Shown: piece by piece, positions 21,171-32,902 of the stretch
Layout: every line of letters starts with the position of its first letter
Numbering within the stretch: position 1 is the stretch's first letter
Assembly: GCA_024364805.1 (NCBI GenBank)
Contig: CM044501.1
Coordinates: 22,883,441-22,917,400 of the forward strand
Direction of reading: 5' to 3'
Length of the DNA: 33,960 nt
From: Euprymna scolopes
Lineage: Eukaryota > Mollusca > Cephalopoda > Sepiida > Sepiolidae
Program-made: the position numbers and the translations under genes
The notes under the pieces: generated by a model
Told to the model about the DNA's origin: nothing
Databases searched by the model: none
Seen by the model: the letters and a program-made list of their open reading frames with translations, nothing else

Positions 21171-21449
21171 GTTCTGCGTCAACTTCGGCACGGACCGCCT
21201 TTGATTCTTGACCGCCATCTTGGTTATTTATCTGAACTACGCCGTCATCTTTGTTCAACACAATGTCTCAAAACTGGACAGGTTATGCGCCTAGCAACCG
21301 TCTTTTTTTGACGGATCGGAATCTAAATTCGAATTGTGGCAGGTAAAATTATCAACACTCTCAATAAAAGGTTTACTTCAATTTATTTCTGTGTTGAGCT
21401 ACCCTTGTACATCAAATACTATGCTGTAAACTGTTGCATGTTGAGTTGA

Positions 21450-21536
21450 TATACATAAATACATATACATATACATACATATATACATATACATATATAT
21501 ATACATATTTACATATACATAACCACACACACACAT

Positions 21537-21610
<74 letters not shown>
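21450..21610. repeat. TACA/CA/(TA)n compound microsatellite
   Basis: TACATA words, then a CACACA stretch, then a pure TA run ending at 21610. Confidence 0.95.
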
Positions 21611-21612
<2 letters not shown>

Positions 21613-21742
21613 TCGGCTCCTACTCGTATCCGGGCATTGACTCTTGTCGTCAGGTGGGTGGGTGCCTATGTGATACATGGCTGTACAGTCCGATTACCTA
21701 ACGGAAGAGCCGCGGACAGTATTAGAGGTGAGGGTAGGGACC
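21611..21742. repeat. 132-base GC-rich island between two TA tracts
   Basis: A block (starts cgtcggctcctactcgtat, ends ggtgagggtagggaccc) set between TA tracts at 21541-21610 and 21744-21760. No long frame, no box A/B pair I can trust. It looks like a SINE or transposon fragment, family unknown. Confidence 0.35.
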
Positions 21743-21760
21743 CATATATATATATATATG

Positions 21761-22719
<959 letters not shown>

Positions 22720-24210
22720 CAGCTAGCAGGGTGTAAGGGTGACTAGCATTCCAAATAACGTATGTTGCGACACAATGTGTTCCTGTATTAATAATTAATA
22801 CAGAAATATTTGAAGAGCAGAAAATAGGTGTCGACTTTCCATAATGGACATTTACTACGCTAATAGCGATAGAGCTCCAAACAGTAACCTGCTACTTAGA
22901 ATGCGATCGTCTCCCAAACGATTAGGATAAATGGTTGCATCTAGCTTGAACTAGCTTTAAAGTATTAAAAACAAAGAAATCACCATAAAACACATCAAAT
23001 ATATAGGCTTAGAGTAAATTATAACATTTTTGATAGCTTAGAAAAAAATCATATAATTTTTTCGCCTCTTCACGAGAAGAAACCTTTAATCTATTAGTCA
23101 AGTAATAGCGCACTTTCTATATAACAAATCATGCTTTCCTTCACTTTATATTTTTGTACTAAATTACAATCTTTCGTGTTTCACTGTTAAAAAAGAACGC
23201 ATATTTTGAAAAGTGCTTAACGTTAAAAACTCTCCACAGAAAATGTCTATCCATAATTTAGCATATACAGTTTGCTCTAATAATTGTCCTTCGTAATTGC
23301 CAGCCATTTAGGACCACGCTAGCTAAAATGAAAAATGATGGATACTAAATTGGAAGCAGAAACTTGAGTCGAAGATAATTTTTAGTAGAATTGACAACCG
23401 CTGTTAAATAAAATAAAGAAAATATGTATAAAAAGTATGCTGGCATTTAGTTTATATATTTCAAAGGAAATTCACGTGGGCATGGTTCTAATTATACATC
23501 TTATGATGATATGTTACTCGTTTTCACCCCAAAGAAGGCATATGGTATGTTATATTTGGAACCATGCCTGCAACGGTATTGTGATACGAGTTGAGTACGG
23601 CATTACATTATTCAGACTTTGTTACAAAAATCATAAAAAATACACACTAATAAACCGAAATGGGATGTTGCAATAAGCATTGATTAAACATGGAAAACAA
23701 CTGTGGCAATACGTATGCGAACACAAGCACCAAATAATGGCCGAGACTCGTATTTCAAAATAAAAGTATCCCTAATCACTGTTTATAGAAGTGTAAACAC
23801 TAATTTGAATTTAAAATATTAGGCTTCGCTTTATAAACACATTAAAAATAAAAAAAATCATATATAAAATAATTTTTTTCAATTTTTAAGAAAAGATAAT
23901 CCAAATTAACAGTATTTGCAGACATTTTTCTATTACAAGCTCTCTCTTTTCAAAGTCGGAAACTATTTCCTGTTCTCTCCTTAACTATTTTCTCTTAAAA
24001 TTAAAAAAATAAGCGAACAAATCATCTTTACAAAACATTCGTTTTACATTCAACAGTTTTTTTTTTCAATTCAAAAACACTTTTGAATGCTTTTGATTAT
24101 TCTCTTATTCTTAAACCTAAAACAAAAACCTATCAAGAAAATGAATTTCAGTCTACAAACATACGTTTACATTATATAATTTCTCTTTTAAAAATTATTT
24201 TTTATATTCC
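22720..24210. other. AT-rich stretch without a recognised gene
   Basis: The 79-residue plus frame at 23437-23676 has no family features. At about 23520 the words gttttcaccccaaagaaggca resemble the 3' UTR of the LINEs at 13.65 and 17.72 kb, but the match stops after about 25 bases. From about 23880 the sequence becomes pyrimidine-rich. Confidence 0.45.
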
Positions 24211-24215
24211 TACAG

Positions 24216-24324
24216 ATTTGTCCCTTTTTCTCTTAAAACATCATTGCTGAGCAAAATAAACCAGACCGCCGGTGCGAACATGAATAATGGTCCCGGCCTA
24301 TCAGGAAGCATCCCTAACATTTAA
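24216..24324 (+). CDS. Candidate small terminal exon, 35 codons
   Basis: Seen: a good acceptor (tttatattcctacAG at 24202-24215) is followed by an open frame that would code for a C-terminus beginning FVPFSLKTSLLSK, containing an N-glycosylation-type NQT and ending NNGPGLSGSIPNI before TAA at 24322-24324. The stretch 24270-24300 (gaccgccggtgcg, ggtcccggcc) is a sharp GC rise in AT-rich DNA, as exons often show. Nearly a kilobase of pyrimidine-rich, poorly repetitive DNA follows, as in a long 3' UTR. I recognise no family. The partner exons are not identified, and chance cannot be excluded. Confidence 0.3.
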
Positions 24325-25313
24325 CCTGAAATAAAACATACATTCTTACACAACAAAAACAACCTTCATTAGCAATTCAAACGCGTCGAATGTATTTAAA
24401 CAACACTATTCGATTGTTTCCCATTTCTATTTCTCTTTTCACAAGACTTAACATTCTATATAGCCACATTAAAACTTTCCACAATATAAAAACATGATAG
24501 AGAAAATGTCAGGTTATGAATACACAACTTATGCATACTAACTAAAAATATAAACTTCGTTTGAGATTTAAATAATGTTTTATTCCTTTCCTTTCACTGT
24601 TCATTTTTTTTCGTGGCAACCGTGTCACTCTCTTTCTCTATTTTATGCTTGACACATATAATTTTCATAGTACATAATATAATTATGCGTAGGATTTCAT
24701 CGCCTTTGTTTCTTAAATATCGTAAAACTATTTATTTTTGTATGAGTGTTTCTATATCCTTTCCTCATTGTTACATATGAAGTATTTCGCCTTTTTTCTT
24801 ATCGACGTAATGTATCTGTGTGTGCGTTATATAGATTTGTAGACCTATTCCCGTTGTTCTTTTTCTGTACGTTTTCTCTAATTTTGGTTCTTGTGTACCC
24901 AGATTCTCCTTCGTAGCACGAGGTCACGAAATCGTCATCGCAGCACCAAAACAGACATGTTGTATAGCGTGAAGGGGGTTATTCTTAGTGGCGTGTATGT
25001 CTTCCATGAAGTTATCTGTAATACGAACGTTCTGTGCGACACACCCCCCCACACACACACACACACGCACACATATATATAATATACATATGTGTATTTC
25101 TTTTTCTGTATCTATGTATAAGTGGAGGCGAAGCAGTGATCACCTGTATATGAATGTGTATGTATTTGCCCGTTGTCATAATTACTTATCGTCTAATTTT
25201 ATACGTATGCTCACCTGTGTATATCAAGTAATTCATTGAGATATCTCCCTTTCTGGCTATTTCGGGCATGGAATTGACGAATAAACTAACAAACGACTCG
25301 CTACTTTTTTTTG
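24325..25313. other. Pyrimidine-rich stretch, possible 3' UTR
   Basis: Unusually T/C-rich on the plus strand (many ctctttt, tttcctttcc words) and nearly free of TA repeats until a (CA)n tract at 25049-25083. If the exon at 24216-24324 is real, this could be its 3' UTR; AATAAA occurs at about 24330 and again at about 25280. Two frames at 24891-25239 overlap the CA repeat and carry no motif. Confidence 0.3.
25049..25090. repeat. (CA)n then TA microsatellite
   Basis: About 12 CA units after a C-run, followed by TATA. Confidence 0.93.
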
Positions 25314-27450
25314 TTACATACCTGTTTTTAAACACAAGTAAGCCACCAAAAATAAATACGCTATTGTTATCTGACTTGTATTTACACCACTTTTTCTTCG
25401 AATATTAGAGAAATCACAACCGTTCAAACTCGAAAAATAAACTGACTTGCATGCAAGAAAAAAGGCATCTTCTTTCCCTCTTTCATGCTTTCTGTTTCTC
25501 TCTCTTTCTTTTTTCCACATTCTATTTAACACGTACTCGATTGACCTGCCTCGGGTGCTATCTTCGACTCCAACCAGCGAGTTTAATATCCGTCAGCAAC
25601 TAAACCCTAGATTCTTCTTGCACTAAATAACCTTCACAGTATAATCACAATATTTAACATGCCGATGTAATCCAGGAATTATTATATAACAAAAATAATG
25701 AAAAAAGCAAAACACGAGAAAACGAAATCGAAATTAAAATATACACCTTTTTATATACTTATAAGTATATACATTATTTTATAAGGACACACAATTAATT
25801 ATATTACGAACGATTTATGTTGTGATATCACGCCATTTAATTAGAGCATAGGTGCGATTTTTGTCATTAACATCGTTTAATGGATAAACATAATATACAG
25901 CTGAATCTTATAACTATACCAATCAATAATTTTCTAAACTTAACATTGATTACATATTGTATCCTATGCACTGAAAAATAACTTGAGACTGATATAATCG
26001 CCACCGAAATATTCATTCTATTATATAAAAGTATTTATTTTATTTTTCATTCCTAATAATTCGACAGCGTTAAGAAAATATCAAGTAACCACGGTAACAA
26101 TGTATTATTTAAAAAGATTAATAAAAATAAAATTTTATGCCAAATACTATGTTTACATTGGAAAATCCGGTAAGGGCAATTTAAATTCTCTTGGGTATTT
26201 TAAATATATCAAGTAATTATGTGTGTATATATTAATACGTAGTAGCTGGACTAATGTTTTGCGGTTATCCACCATAAAATCATATAACGATTTAATATGG
26301 ATAATATTGCTATTTAAGAAACACGAAAAATAAACAAATGATTACTTTACTTCATTAATAATCGATTTAATATATTTAGCGCGATGAGAATAAATAGTCA
26401 TTGATTTTATTTACAGAACTAAGTATGCAAGTAGAGTTCTTAAAAAGAGGACAGCTAATATCACTGCAAATATTTAAATTGCTTAAAACACTGTAGCCTT
26501 ATTCGGAGGATCTTAGCTCAAACATTATGAGAACAATAATAATGTAAGTAAATTAACCTCCTTTTTATGTCATCTGACTGTACTTATCGGTTCAAACAAA
26601 TAGAACAGGGAGAATACTGTTGTTTCTTATTGATTCGAATTTTAGTAGAAAGATTTTACACCAATGCGCCCAGTTATAGCAACATCGTTTTGCATTTAGT
26701 GAAATGTATTTTCATAATATTCTTTTTAAATAATCCTGCACATTGTTAGCATTGTTACCAATTCTCTATAAATGTTTTAGAATAGTTTACAGTTGATTAT
26801 TTACCAACAAGTACGAACAGCCACCATAATACATTTACACTCACATTTTCAGAAACAAAACTGCCTTATAAATCACATTATTTCATTTTAAAAATCCATG
26901 TAGCGAGATTAAGAATTTTGATAAGAAATTACATAATATGAAATAAATAGATAGAAGAGACTATGTGATATTACCATGATGTTATTTTTTACAGGATGAA
27001 CGGTTTCTATTCGGTTTGTAACATTAAACTAAAAGTAGTTAGATCAAAAATTATAGATGATGTGAAATTCCTTTGACAGATTTTAACAATACGCGTGTCC
27101 ATAATTGATAGTTCCTATGAGGTAATTAATAAATGTTAGTTATACTCCTCGATAGAAAAGTAATCACATATATTAATAAGTTTTAGTTGAAGGCTATATT
27201 CTTGAAGAAAGGTATAATATTATTTTAAGAAAACATTAATAGGGCATGAAAAAAACGAGAATAAAAATAAATATAAACACTTTTAAAACGTTTAATATTA
27301 GCAAATGCTTCAATATTAAATACATTTTGGAAACTTAAATAAATATCCATGCATATGTCATTTTAAAATGATTAAGTTATTTTGAAAATGAAAAAAAATT
27401 AAACAAAAATAAAAAAAAATAAATAAAATAACGCATGTAATTACAACAAA
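25314..27450. other. AT-rich stretch without a recognised gene
   Basis: Two kilobases of low-GC DNA. The frames at 25314-25532 (minus) and 26567-26749 (plus) have no support. A perfect 20-base palindrome lies at 25752-25771 (TATATACTTA and its reverse complement); in such AT-rich sequence it may be chance. Confidence 0.5.
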
Positions 27451-27460
27451 ATATTACTAT

Positions 27461-27670
27461 TTATATTTTAATGTACTTAAAGTATTTGTTCGTAACCAGT
27501 TGAAAATAGAAGTCAAAATATATCTGACCTTTCTTTCCCCTTTGTCTCAAGAATAACAATATATATAAAATTGGAATCAAAAGAAATATACACATAATGA
27601 GATGCATTAGCTTTAGCTCATATGGTGAATATTCTTCTACTGATTTTTCCTGCGTGCCTTTCCCATACAT
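27461..27670 (-). CDS. Short open frame with one membrane span; unrecognised
   Basis: Seen: 69 codons on the minus strand from ATG (27670) to stop. The N-terminal 21 residues are polar and acidic (TQEKSVEEYSPYELKL), followed by a hydrophobic span of about 22 residues (LIMCIFLLIPILYILLFL) and a basic stop-transfer-like RQRGKKG, then an aromatic tail. The frame stays open for 14 codons upstream of the ATG, to a TAA. A T-rich tract with AAAG there could be a weak acceptor. This is the plan of a small single-pass membrane protein or the final exon of a receptor, but AT-rich DNA makes hydrophobic codons common. No homologue recognised. Confidence 0.22.
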   Translation of the reverse strand: MYGKGTQEKSVEEYSPYELKLMHLIMCIFLLIPILYILLFLRQRGKKGQIYFDFYFQLVTNKYFKYIKI

Positions 27671-28043
27671 GGAATTGGGTATTTGTGCTTTGAGTAAAAA
27701 AACAAGCTCTTACCTAATGATTAAAAACTTGATACCTATATGCGTTGCATGTATTGCCTCCAGAATCATAATGCGCATTTCTCATTCATACTGCATTTCA
27801 TATACTTAAATATTATTATACCGATGCGTTTATCGTAATTATCATTATTAGGAAAAATTAACCCATAACATTTCGGCACAGCTACTGCCGTTTATAAAGG
27901 TAGACATATAATCATGTATAGACGTATCTTTGTCTTTAGATAAAAATATACTTGGGAAAATGGATTAAGTGTAATATAATAGTGAAGACGATTCTTATTT
28001 GTTACCTTGTTTTATTTTCGTCTAGTTTTATGTTGAATACGGG

Positions 28044-28047
<4 letters not shown>

Positions 28048-28111
<64 letters not shown>
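28048..28111. repeat. (TA)n microsatellite
   Basis: Pure alternating TA tract, about 250 bases left of the next transposase remnant. Confidence 0.97.
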
Positions 28112-28114
<3 letters not shown>

Positions 28115-28364
28115 GATAACCCCAACGTAAATTAAATCCTGTGTATTACATTATTGCAGGTCAATATTTTTTTTTTACATTTTGAAATTGCGATGAAACG
28201 AAGAGAAGTGAACTTTTTTAGAGAGGAAGAACATTACTATATGTCTTATTACCTTGGTATCTGTGAAAGTTTAATATTGTAAAACATGTTTTCTATTTTC
28301 TGATAATATTAAGGTTGTAGCACTTTGATGAAGGCCTTTCTAAATGCCTTGAAAGGGTCGACTG

Positions 28365-29165
28365 ACAGCTGGTGAAAAGGAACGTGTTGTTGCAGGCGTT
28401 GCGGTAAGTTCGTCTATCATAGATCTAGCCAAAAAGATTGGAAGAGATCGAAGAACATTGTCGTTATTCGTTTAAAGTTCAAATATCAAACCAAGGAAAG
28501 AGAAACACACAAGAAATTTGTTTCCGCTTGTTATGTGAGTAAAATTCGCCGCCAACTCATCAAGCAGCCGGGCAGCAATAGTGAGGCTGGAATACTTTCC
28601 CTGTCCAGGAAGATATGCTGTAATGTCTTAAACGAAATTGCAACTAGCATTAAACGCATAGAAAGACCCGTTGTAGCAAAACCCTCTAGGAAAAATGATG
28701 TGCTTGGACTCAGAAATACAGGAAACCCATATTTAAAATGTTCTTTTTCACCGATGAGGCCAGAGTAACCTTTGATGGACAGGATAGGTTGGCCAAAGGT
28801 TGGAGACCCCTTGGATTCCTTACCCATCATCGATTCCCTCGTCAACAGAGAGGTAGAGGTGTTATGGTTTAGGCTGGAATAAACTTCGATGAACTAATTG
28901 GACCATTCCGGGTGCTTAAATGTGTCAAACTGAAAAAAACAGTCTTATGTTTTATTTTTAAATGAACATTTATCACCATGTCTTGATCTTTTATTGGCGC
29001 GTCACCTACATTCAATTTAATGCAGGACAACGCGTCATCCCATTCCAATAAAGTCTACAATATCCTACCCTATGCCCATAGACGTTAGTGGAGAAGATTG
29101 GATCACATAGCATTCTTGTTGTTCACAAATAAACCCAATTTGGAAAACCCAATGCAGATAAAAGT
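28365..29165 (+). pseudogene. Tc1/mariner transposase pseudogene
   Basis: Plus strand, across frames: a helix-turn-helix-like stretch SSIIDLAKKIGRDRRTLS (about 28405-28460), then SKIRRQLIKQPGSNSEAGIL within a 77-codon open frame (28535-28768), the first catalytic Asp in FFTDEARVTFDGQDRLAKGW (about 28741-28800), GVMV-stop-AGINFDELIGPFRV (about 28858-28915; the stop replaces the usual Trp), and the second Asp in LMQDNASSHSNKV (about 29018-29057). The third catalytic segment near 29130 is barely recognisable (NPIWKT). Known: this motif order is that of Tc1/mariner transposases. It has several frame changes and stops and cannot be active. A different lineage from the 6.3-7.7 kb element. I could not define inverted repeats. 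The minus frame at 28531-28845 is its shadow. Confidence 0.8.
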
Positions 29166-29565
29166 AATTTCTTAAACAAAATGTTAAATGTGTTCTTGTC
29201 TTTGGTTTATATGTTATTTATTTCATATAATTAGAAATGTGAAGTTGCATTCTTATTTTATTAATGAAGATATACATTTTTCAGACACTTGAAAAAAATA
29301 ATGCCCACTTGAAATTACCAGAATATAGAAAAATAAGCATAACTTTTCAAATATTGTTCAAATTCCACAATAAATCAGCGAAATAACTAACTTTGTTATA
29401 CTCCTCCACTGTCTTAAATTTCACTTCTCTGCGTTTCATAGCAATTTTAAAATAAAAAAAATATTCACCTGTAATAAAGCGATTCACCGGAGGTTTTACT
29501 AGATTCAAAATATCAAAATGTATTTAATGTAGTTATACTGATCATGAATACGGGGTTTGATTCCT
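29166..29565. other. Stretch between two transposase remnants, no gene seen
   Basis: AT-rich DNA without frames or recognised repeats. Confidence 0.4.
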
Positions 29566-29568
29566 TGC

Positions 29569-29835
29569 TTATTTTTTCTTCAATGTCTTTAAATTAGTAT
29601 GATGGAAAGATATAACTTTACAAGATAGAATAAACATCCTGATCTTTGAAATTGATTTGAAACCTTTTAATGCACTCCTCACACACATTCGGTTCGCATT
29701 TAAGGTTTTCGCAATTTCTATTGCAGATTTACATGATTTTAATAGCTCTACAATGGCACTTCGTTTCTCTAAGTCATGGGTGATATTCTCTAAAGTAAGC
29801 TTCAATTAAACTTTACCCATATACATCTAAAAAAT
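29569..29835 (-). pseudogene. N-terminal helix-turn-helix remnant of a mariner/Tc1-type transposase
   Basis: A 78-codon minus-strand frame from ATG. The first 55 residues are a well-kept DNA-binding domain: LTLENITHDLEKRSAIVELL, KSCKSAIEIAKTLNANR as the recognition helix region, then MCVRSALKGFKSISKIR. Known: this is the typical N-terminal HTH of transposases of this superfamily, normally followed by a linker and a DDE/D nuclease domain. Here the last 23 residues are unrelated-looking and a stop follows, so only the DNA-binding part remains. A second ATG upstream (MGKV) is cut off by a stop. Being compact and open, it could still bind DNA if expressed, but a simple truncated copy is the default reading. 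Confidence 0.7.
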
Positions 29836-29839
29836 ATTT

Positions 29840-30525
29840 TTTTAATTATGAAAACTCATTAAATATAGATTAAAATAGCAAGTTGTAAAAGTAAATATTG
29901 ACTAGTATAAAGAAGTATGATTGGACAAAATGCATAAATACACGCAGCATTTAAGTTTATGATTATTCTAATTATAAGGATGTTGATAAACGACATTGAT
30001 TTTATTAAACGTTCCAAAAAATGTTCAAATAAACACTCATAAGTAATTGAAATATTGAGTAGGGCTCAAATCTGCTTCCAATTTTAGGATAACATTTTTG
30101 AACAATTATTTTATTGGAATAGCTTCAGACACAAGTTATCAAATGTTCATATTGCTGCCTAGTATTGCATTTGCACTCCGAGATATGCAAACGTCATTCA
30201 TTAGGCAATCATATTACACTAACTAATACCCGACGTTTCCCTGAATGATCAACGAATATATCGGTAAAATCGCCCATTCTTTTAATGAAATGGATTAATC
30301 GTATTATTTAGTAAGAAGCCGATAGGAGTACATCAAGAATAAGCTTCACACCCATCTTGGCGGTGACTCGAACAAAGCTTTCATCTCAAACGCGCTCCTC
30401 TTCTATCAAAGAATTTAAAAAATAAAAATGCCAAGTATAAATTTTCAATTGTGCTCTAAACGGAAATATTTATTGTGCTCTAAACGGAAAGATTCATTTT
30501 ATCAAAGAATATACAGTTTGCTTTA
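29840..30525. other. AT-rich stretch with a short duplication
   Basis: No gene. It contains gtgctctaaacggaaa twice in tandem (about 30451 and 30474), and the block around 30417-30470 has a related copy at 30997-31052. Confidence 0.5.
30417..30470 (+). repeat. Direct repeat, left copy (mate 30997-31052)
   Basis: Shares aaaaataaaaatg(c/t)caagta and gtgct(c/t)taa(a/c)cgga with the mate. The word cgcgctcct lies before the left copy and after the right copy, as if the order were permuted. Confidence 0.5.
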
Positions 30526-30900
30526 TATTTATACTCACCTGGGTGACCGGCGTTGCCCAAATGTTTGGACGTTTATGTTGAGCAAAAAAAGGTGGTAGTA
30601 GGCAGGCAGACTCGCACCCGTACCACGAAGGAAGAAAAGAACGTAAAAAAAGTTACGTTTTTGTTGTTGCGCACAGGAAATGAGGAATGTTTGAATCTAT
30701 GCTATTCAATCGAAAACAGGTGATTACTTTCGAAAATGTCAGCAAAAATCGAGCCTTCAATGTTGTAAATGCCTCGTTGAGTGTGCAGGAATTTATGTGT
30801 TTAACCAATTTCTCGATATGTGTCGCCCAAGAGGCCGCCTTCAAAACGATATTAACATCGTAAAAATCTGCTGCATATGTCAAAAGTGTAAGGCAGCTAT

Positions 30901-30950
30901 ACATGCATACATACATACATATATACATACATACACACACATGCATACAT
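30901..30950. repeat. (CATA)n microsatellite
   Basis: CATA and CACA units inside the putative Helitron-like element. Confidence 0.9.
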
Positions 30951-30996
30951 TTAAACACGCAGGTTAGAATTATTTGGCTGCTTCTAAAGTGAAGTT

Positions 30997-31052
30997 AAAA
31001 ATAAAAATGTCAAGTAACATTGTTAAAGTGTGCTTTAACCGGACAGAATAAA
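30997..31052 (+). repeat. Direct repeat, right copy (mate 30417-30470)
   Basis: See the left copy. The pair is about 580 bases apart. Confidence 0.5.
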
Positions 31053-31400
31053 TTCGAACGCGCTCCTGTCATTCAAAACACTACTGTTCATTTTATATGC
31101 GGTGTATTTCTGCTTGTGCGGTAATGGCACTTATCTTTTGTGATATTTGGCTGTATTAGGTGTTAACTTTGATAAAGTTGTCTGTTGTTTTTTTGCATAT
31201 ATTGGACGATTAACGATTATCGAACCTTATGAAAAACATTGTGATACACAATATATGCAATAATACTGCCAAATATATAAAGTATACTTGTCTGTAATTC
31301 CAGGAAAATCGGCCCCCATGTTGCGGAATATATTGGAGACGAACTCTTACGCACAAGCGCACAAACAGTTATTTTCAAACCAATAGATAGATGCATAGAT

Positions 31401-31786
31401 AGATCGATGGATAGATGAGATATATATATATTTTTTGAGCTAATTTTAATATATATGTTTTTACAAACTCTGGCAATAAAAAAATATCAAATTTACATTT
31501 GTCCATGTATAGATAATACAGATAAAACACATTAGATTTTTTTAGTTAAAACGCTGACATTTTACATAATTTGTTTGCGTTAATATTCAATACATATTAT
31601 GAATTTTATATTTTACTAATTTTACGTTATCTATAACAAAAAGGGCAACAATGTGTTTTAATATATGTATCTGCGGTTATCTGTTTATGTAGACCTTCCG
31701 ACAGATTATTATGTAATTGGAATTACTCTGTACCCAAGACTTCGGACGACATATATCTTAAAATTGGCGAAAACCATGGATTCCTT

Positions 31787-31788
<2 letters not shown>
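31401..31788. other. AT-rich lead-in to the microsatellite field
   Basis: GATA-type units at 31384-31420, a short TA tract, then unremarkable AT-rich DNA. No gene seen. Confidence 0.5.
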
Positions 31789-31843
<55 letters not shown>

Positions 31844-32447
31844 ATATATATATATATGTATATATACGTATGCGTTTATATATACATATAAATATATACA
31901 TCTATATATATATATATACATATACATATCTCCATCTAATTATACATACATATATACATGTATATATGTATATACATATATAAATATATACAGATGGACA
32001 TATATATATATATATGCATACATATATATAATATACACACAGATACATACATATACACATATGTGTATAATTATATACACATATATGCATATATGTACAT
32101 ACATACGCATATATATACATATATACATATATATATAGATAGATATATATACACATATATACACACATATATAAAAACACACATATATACACACATAAAC
32201 ACATACATATACACATATATATACATATATACATATTCACATACATATATATTCATCCATATATATATGCATATATACAACTATATATATACATATATAT
32301 ATACATATATATACACATATATATACATATATAAACATACATATGTTTACACATATATACATATAATATACATACATATATATACATATATATATGCATA
32401 TATATACATATATGAACCTGTATATATACATATATATGCATAAATAC

Positions 32448-32494
<47 letters not shown>

Positions 32495-32902
32495 TACGTA
32501 TATATATATACATATATATCTGGGCTGATATATATATACACACAACTATATACATATATACATATACATGTATATATATGTATACATATATATAACTACG
32601 TATATATACCTATATACATATTTATACATATATACATACATACATAAATATATATACATATATATACACATATATATATATAAATATATACATAATATAT
32701 ACATAGTGATACGCATATATATACAGATATATACATATATATGAACAAATATATATACATATATACACATATATTTATATACATATATATCCATATATAC
32801 ACATATATATACATATATACATATATATACATATATATATATAAATAAGCATATATACTTATATATACATGCATAAATAAATATATACATATATAGCCAT
32901 AC
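31789..32902. repeat. Giant CA then TATACA/TATG microsatellite field, left part
   Basis: Starts with about 25 CA units (one AA interruption), then more than a kilobase of TA, TACA, CATA and TATG words, almost wholly alternating purine-pyrimidine. Ten or more open frames on both strands are artefacts, because the repeat words contain no stops. Confidence 0.97.

Larger units (their letters stand above)
20279..21410 (+). mobile_element. GC-rich LTR-like module (possible solo LTR fossil)
   Basis: A block much richer in GC than its surroundings. It has two tandem units of about 380-400 bases (20279-20660, 20661-21060), then a core promoter (CCAAT 21116-21120, TATAAAA 21140-21146, initiator TCAGTT with its A at 21170) and an AATAAA at 21363-21368. 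Enhancer-like repeats, promoter, short transcribed part and polyadenylation signal in this order resemble the U3-R-U5 plan of an LTR. No internal retroelement genes flank it, and I could not fix the ends or a target duplication, so a tandem-repeat promoter of another element remains possible. The flank 20170-20278 is AT-rich and unassigned. Confidence 0.4.
30531..31400 (-). mobile_element. Third Helitron-like element end, minus orientation
   Basis: On the minus strand the terminus reads ctttttttgctcaacataaa, cgtccaaacatttgggcaacgccggtcacccaggtgagT. It aligns closely with the plus-strand element end at 9791-9850 (ctttttttgctcaacatac, then acctccaagaacccgggcaacaccggctacccatgctatT). Only the terminal 70 bases are secure. 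The element may reach the tctatctattggtttg edge near 31385, which would place a Helitron-like TC start there, but the middle does not clearly align. A 101-residue minus frame (30653-30958) lies inside, begins in a CATA microsatellite (30901-30950), and has no recognised domain. Confidence 0.5.

Noticed and set aside
23518-23545. Possible further LINE 3' end (ttttcaccccaaagaaggca)
   Set aside because: Similarity stops after about 25 bases; too short to call.
28531-28845. Minus-strand frame of 104 codons
   Set aside because: Shadow of the plus-strand Tc1/mariner transposase remnant, whose motifs are recognisable.
30530-30660. Minus-strand exon candidate with donor CCCAG|GTGAGT
   Set aside because: The donor-like sequence is the terminus of the Helitron-like family (same block as at 9791-9850), so the match to a splice site is incidental.
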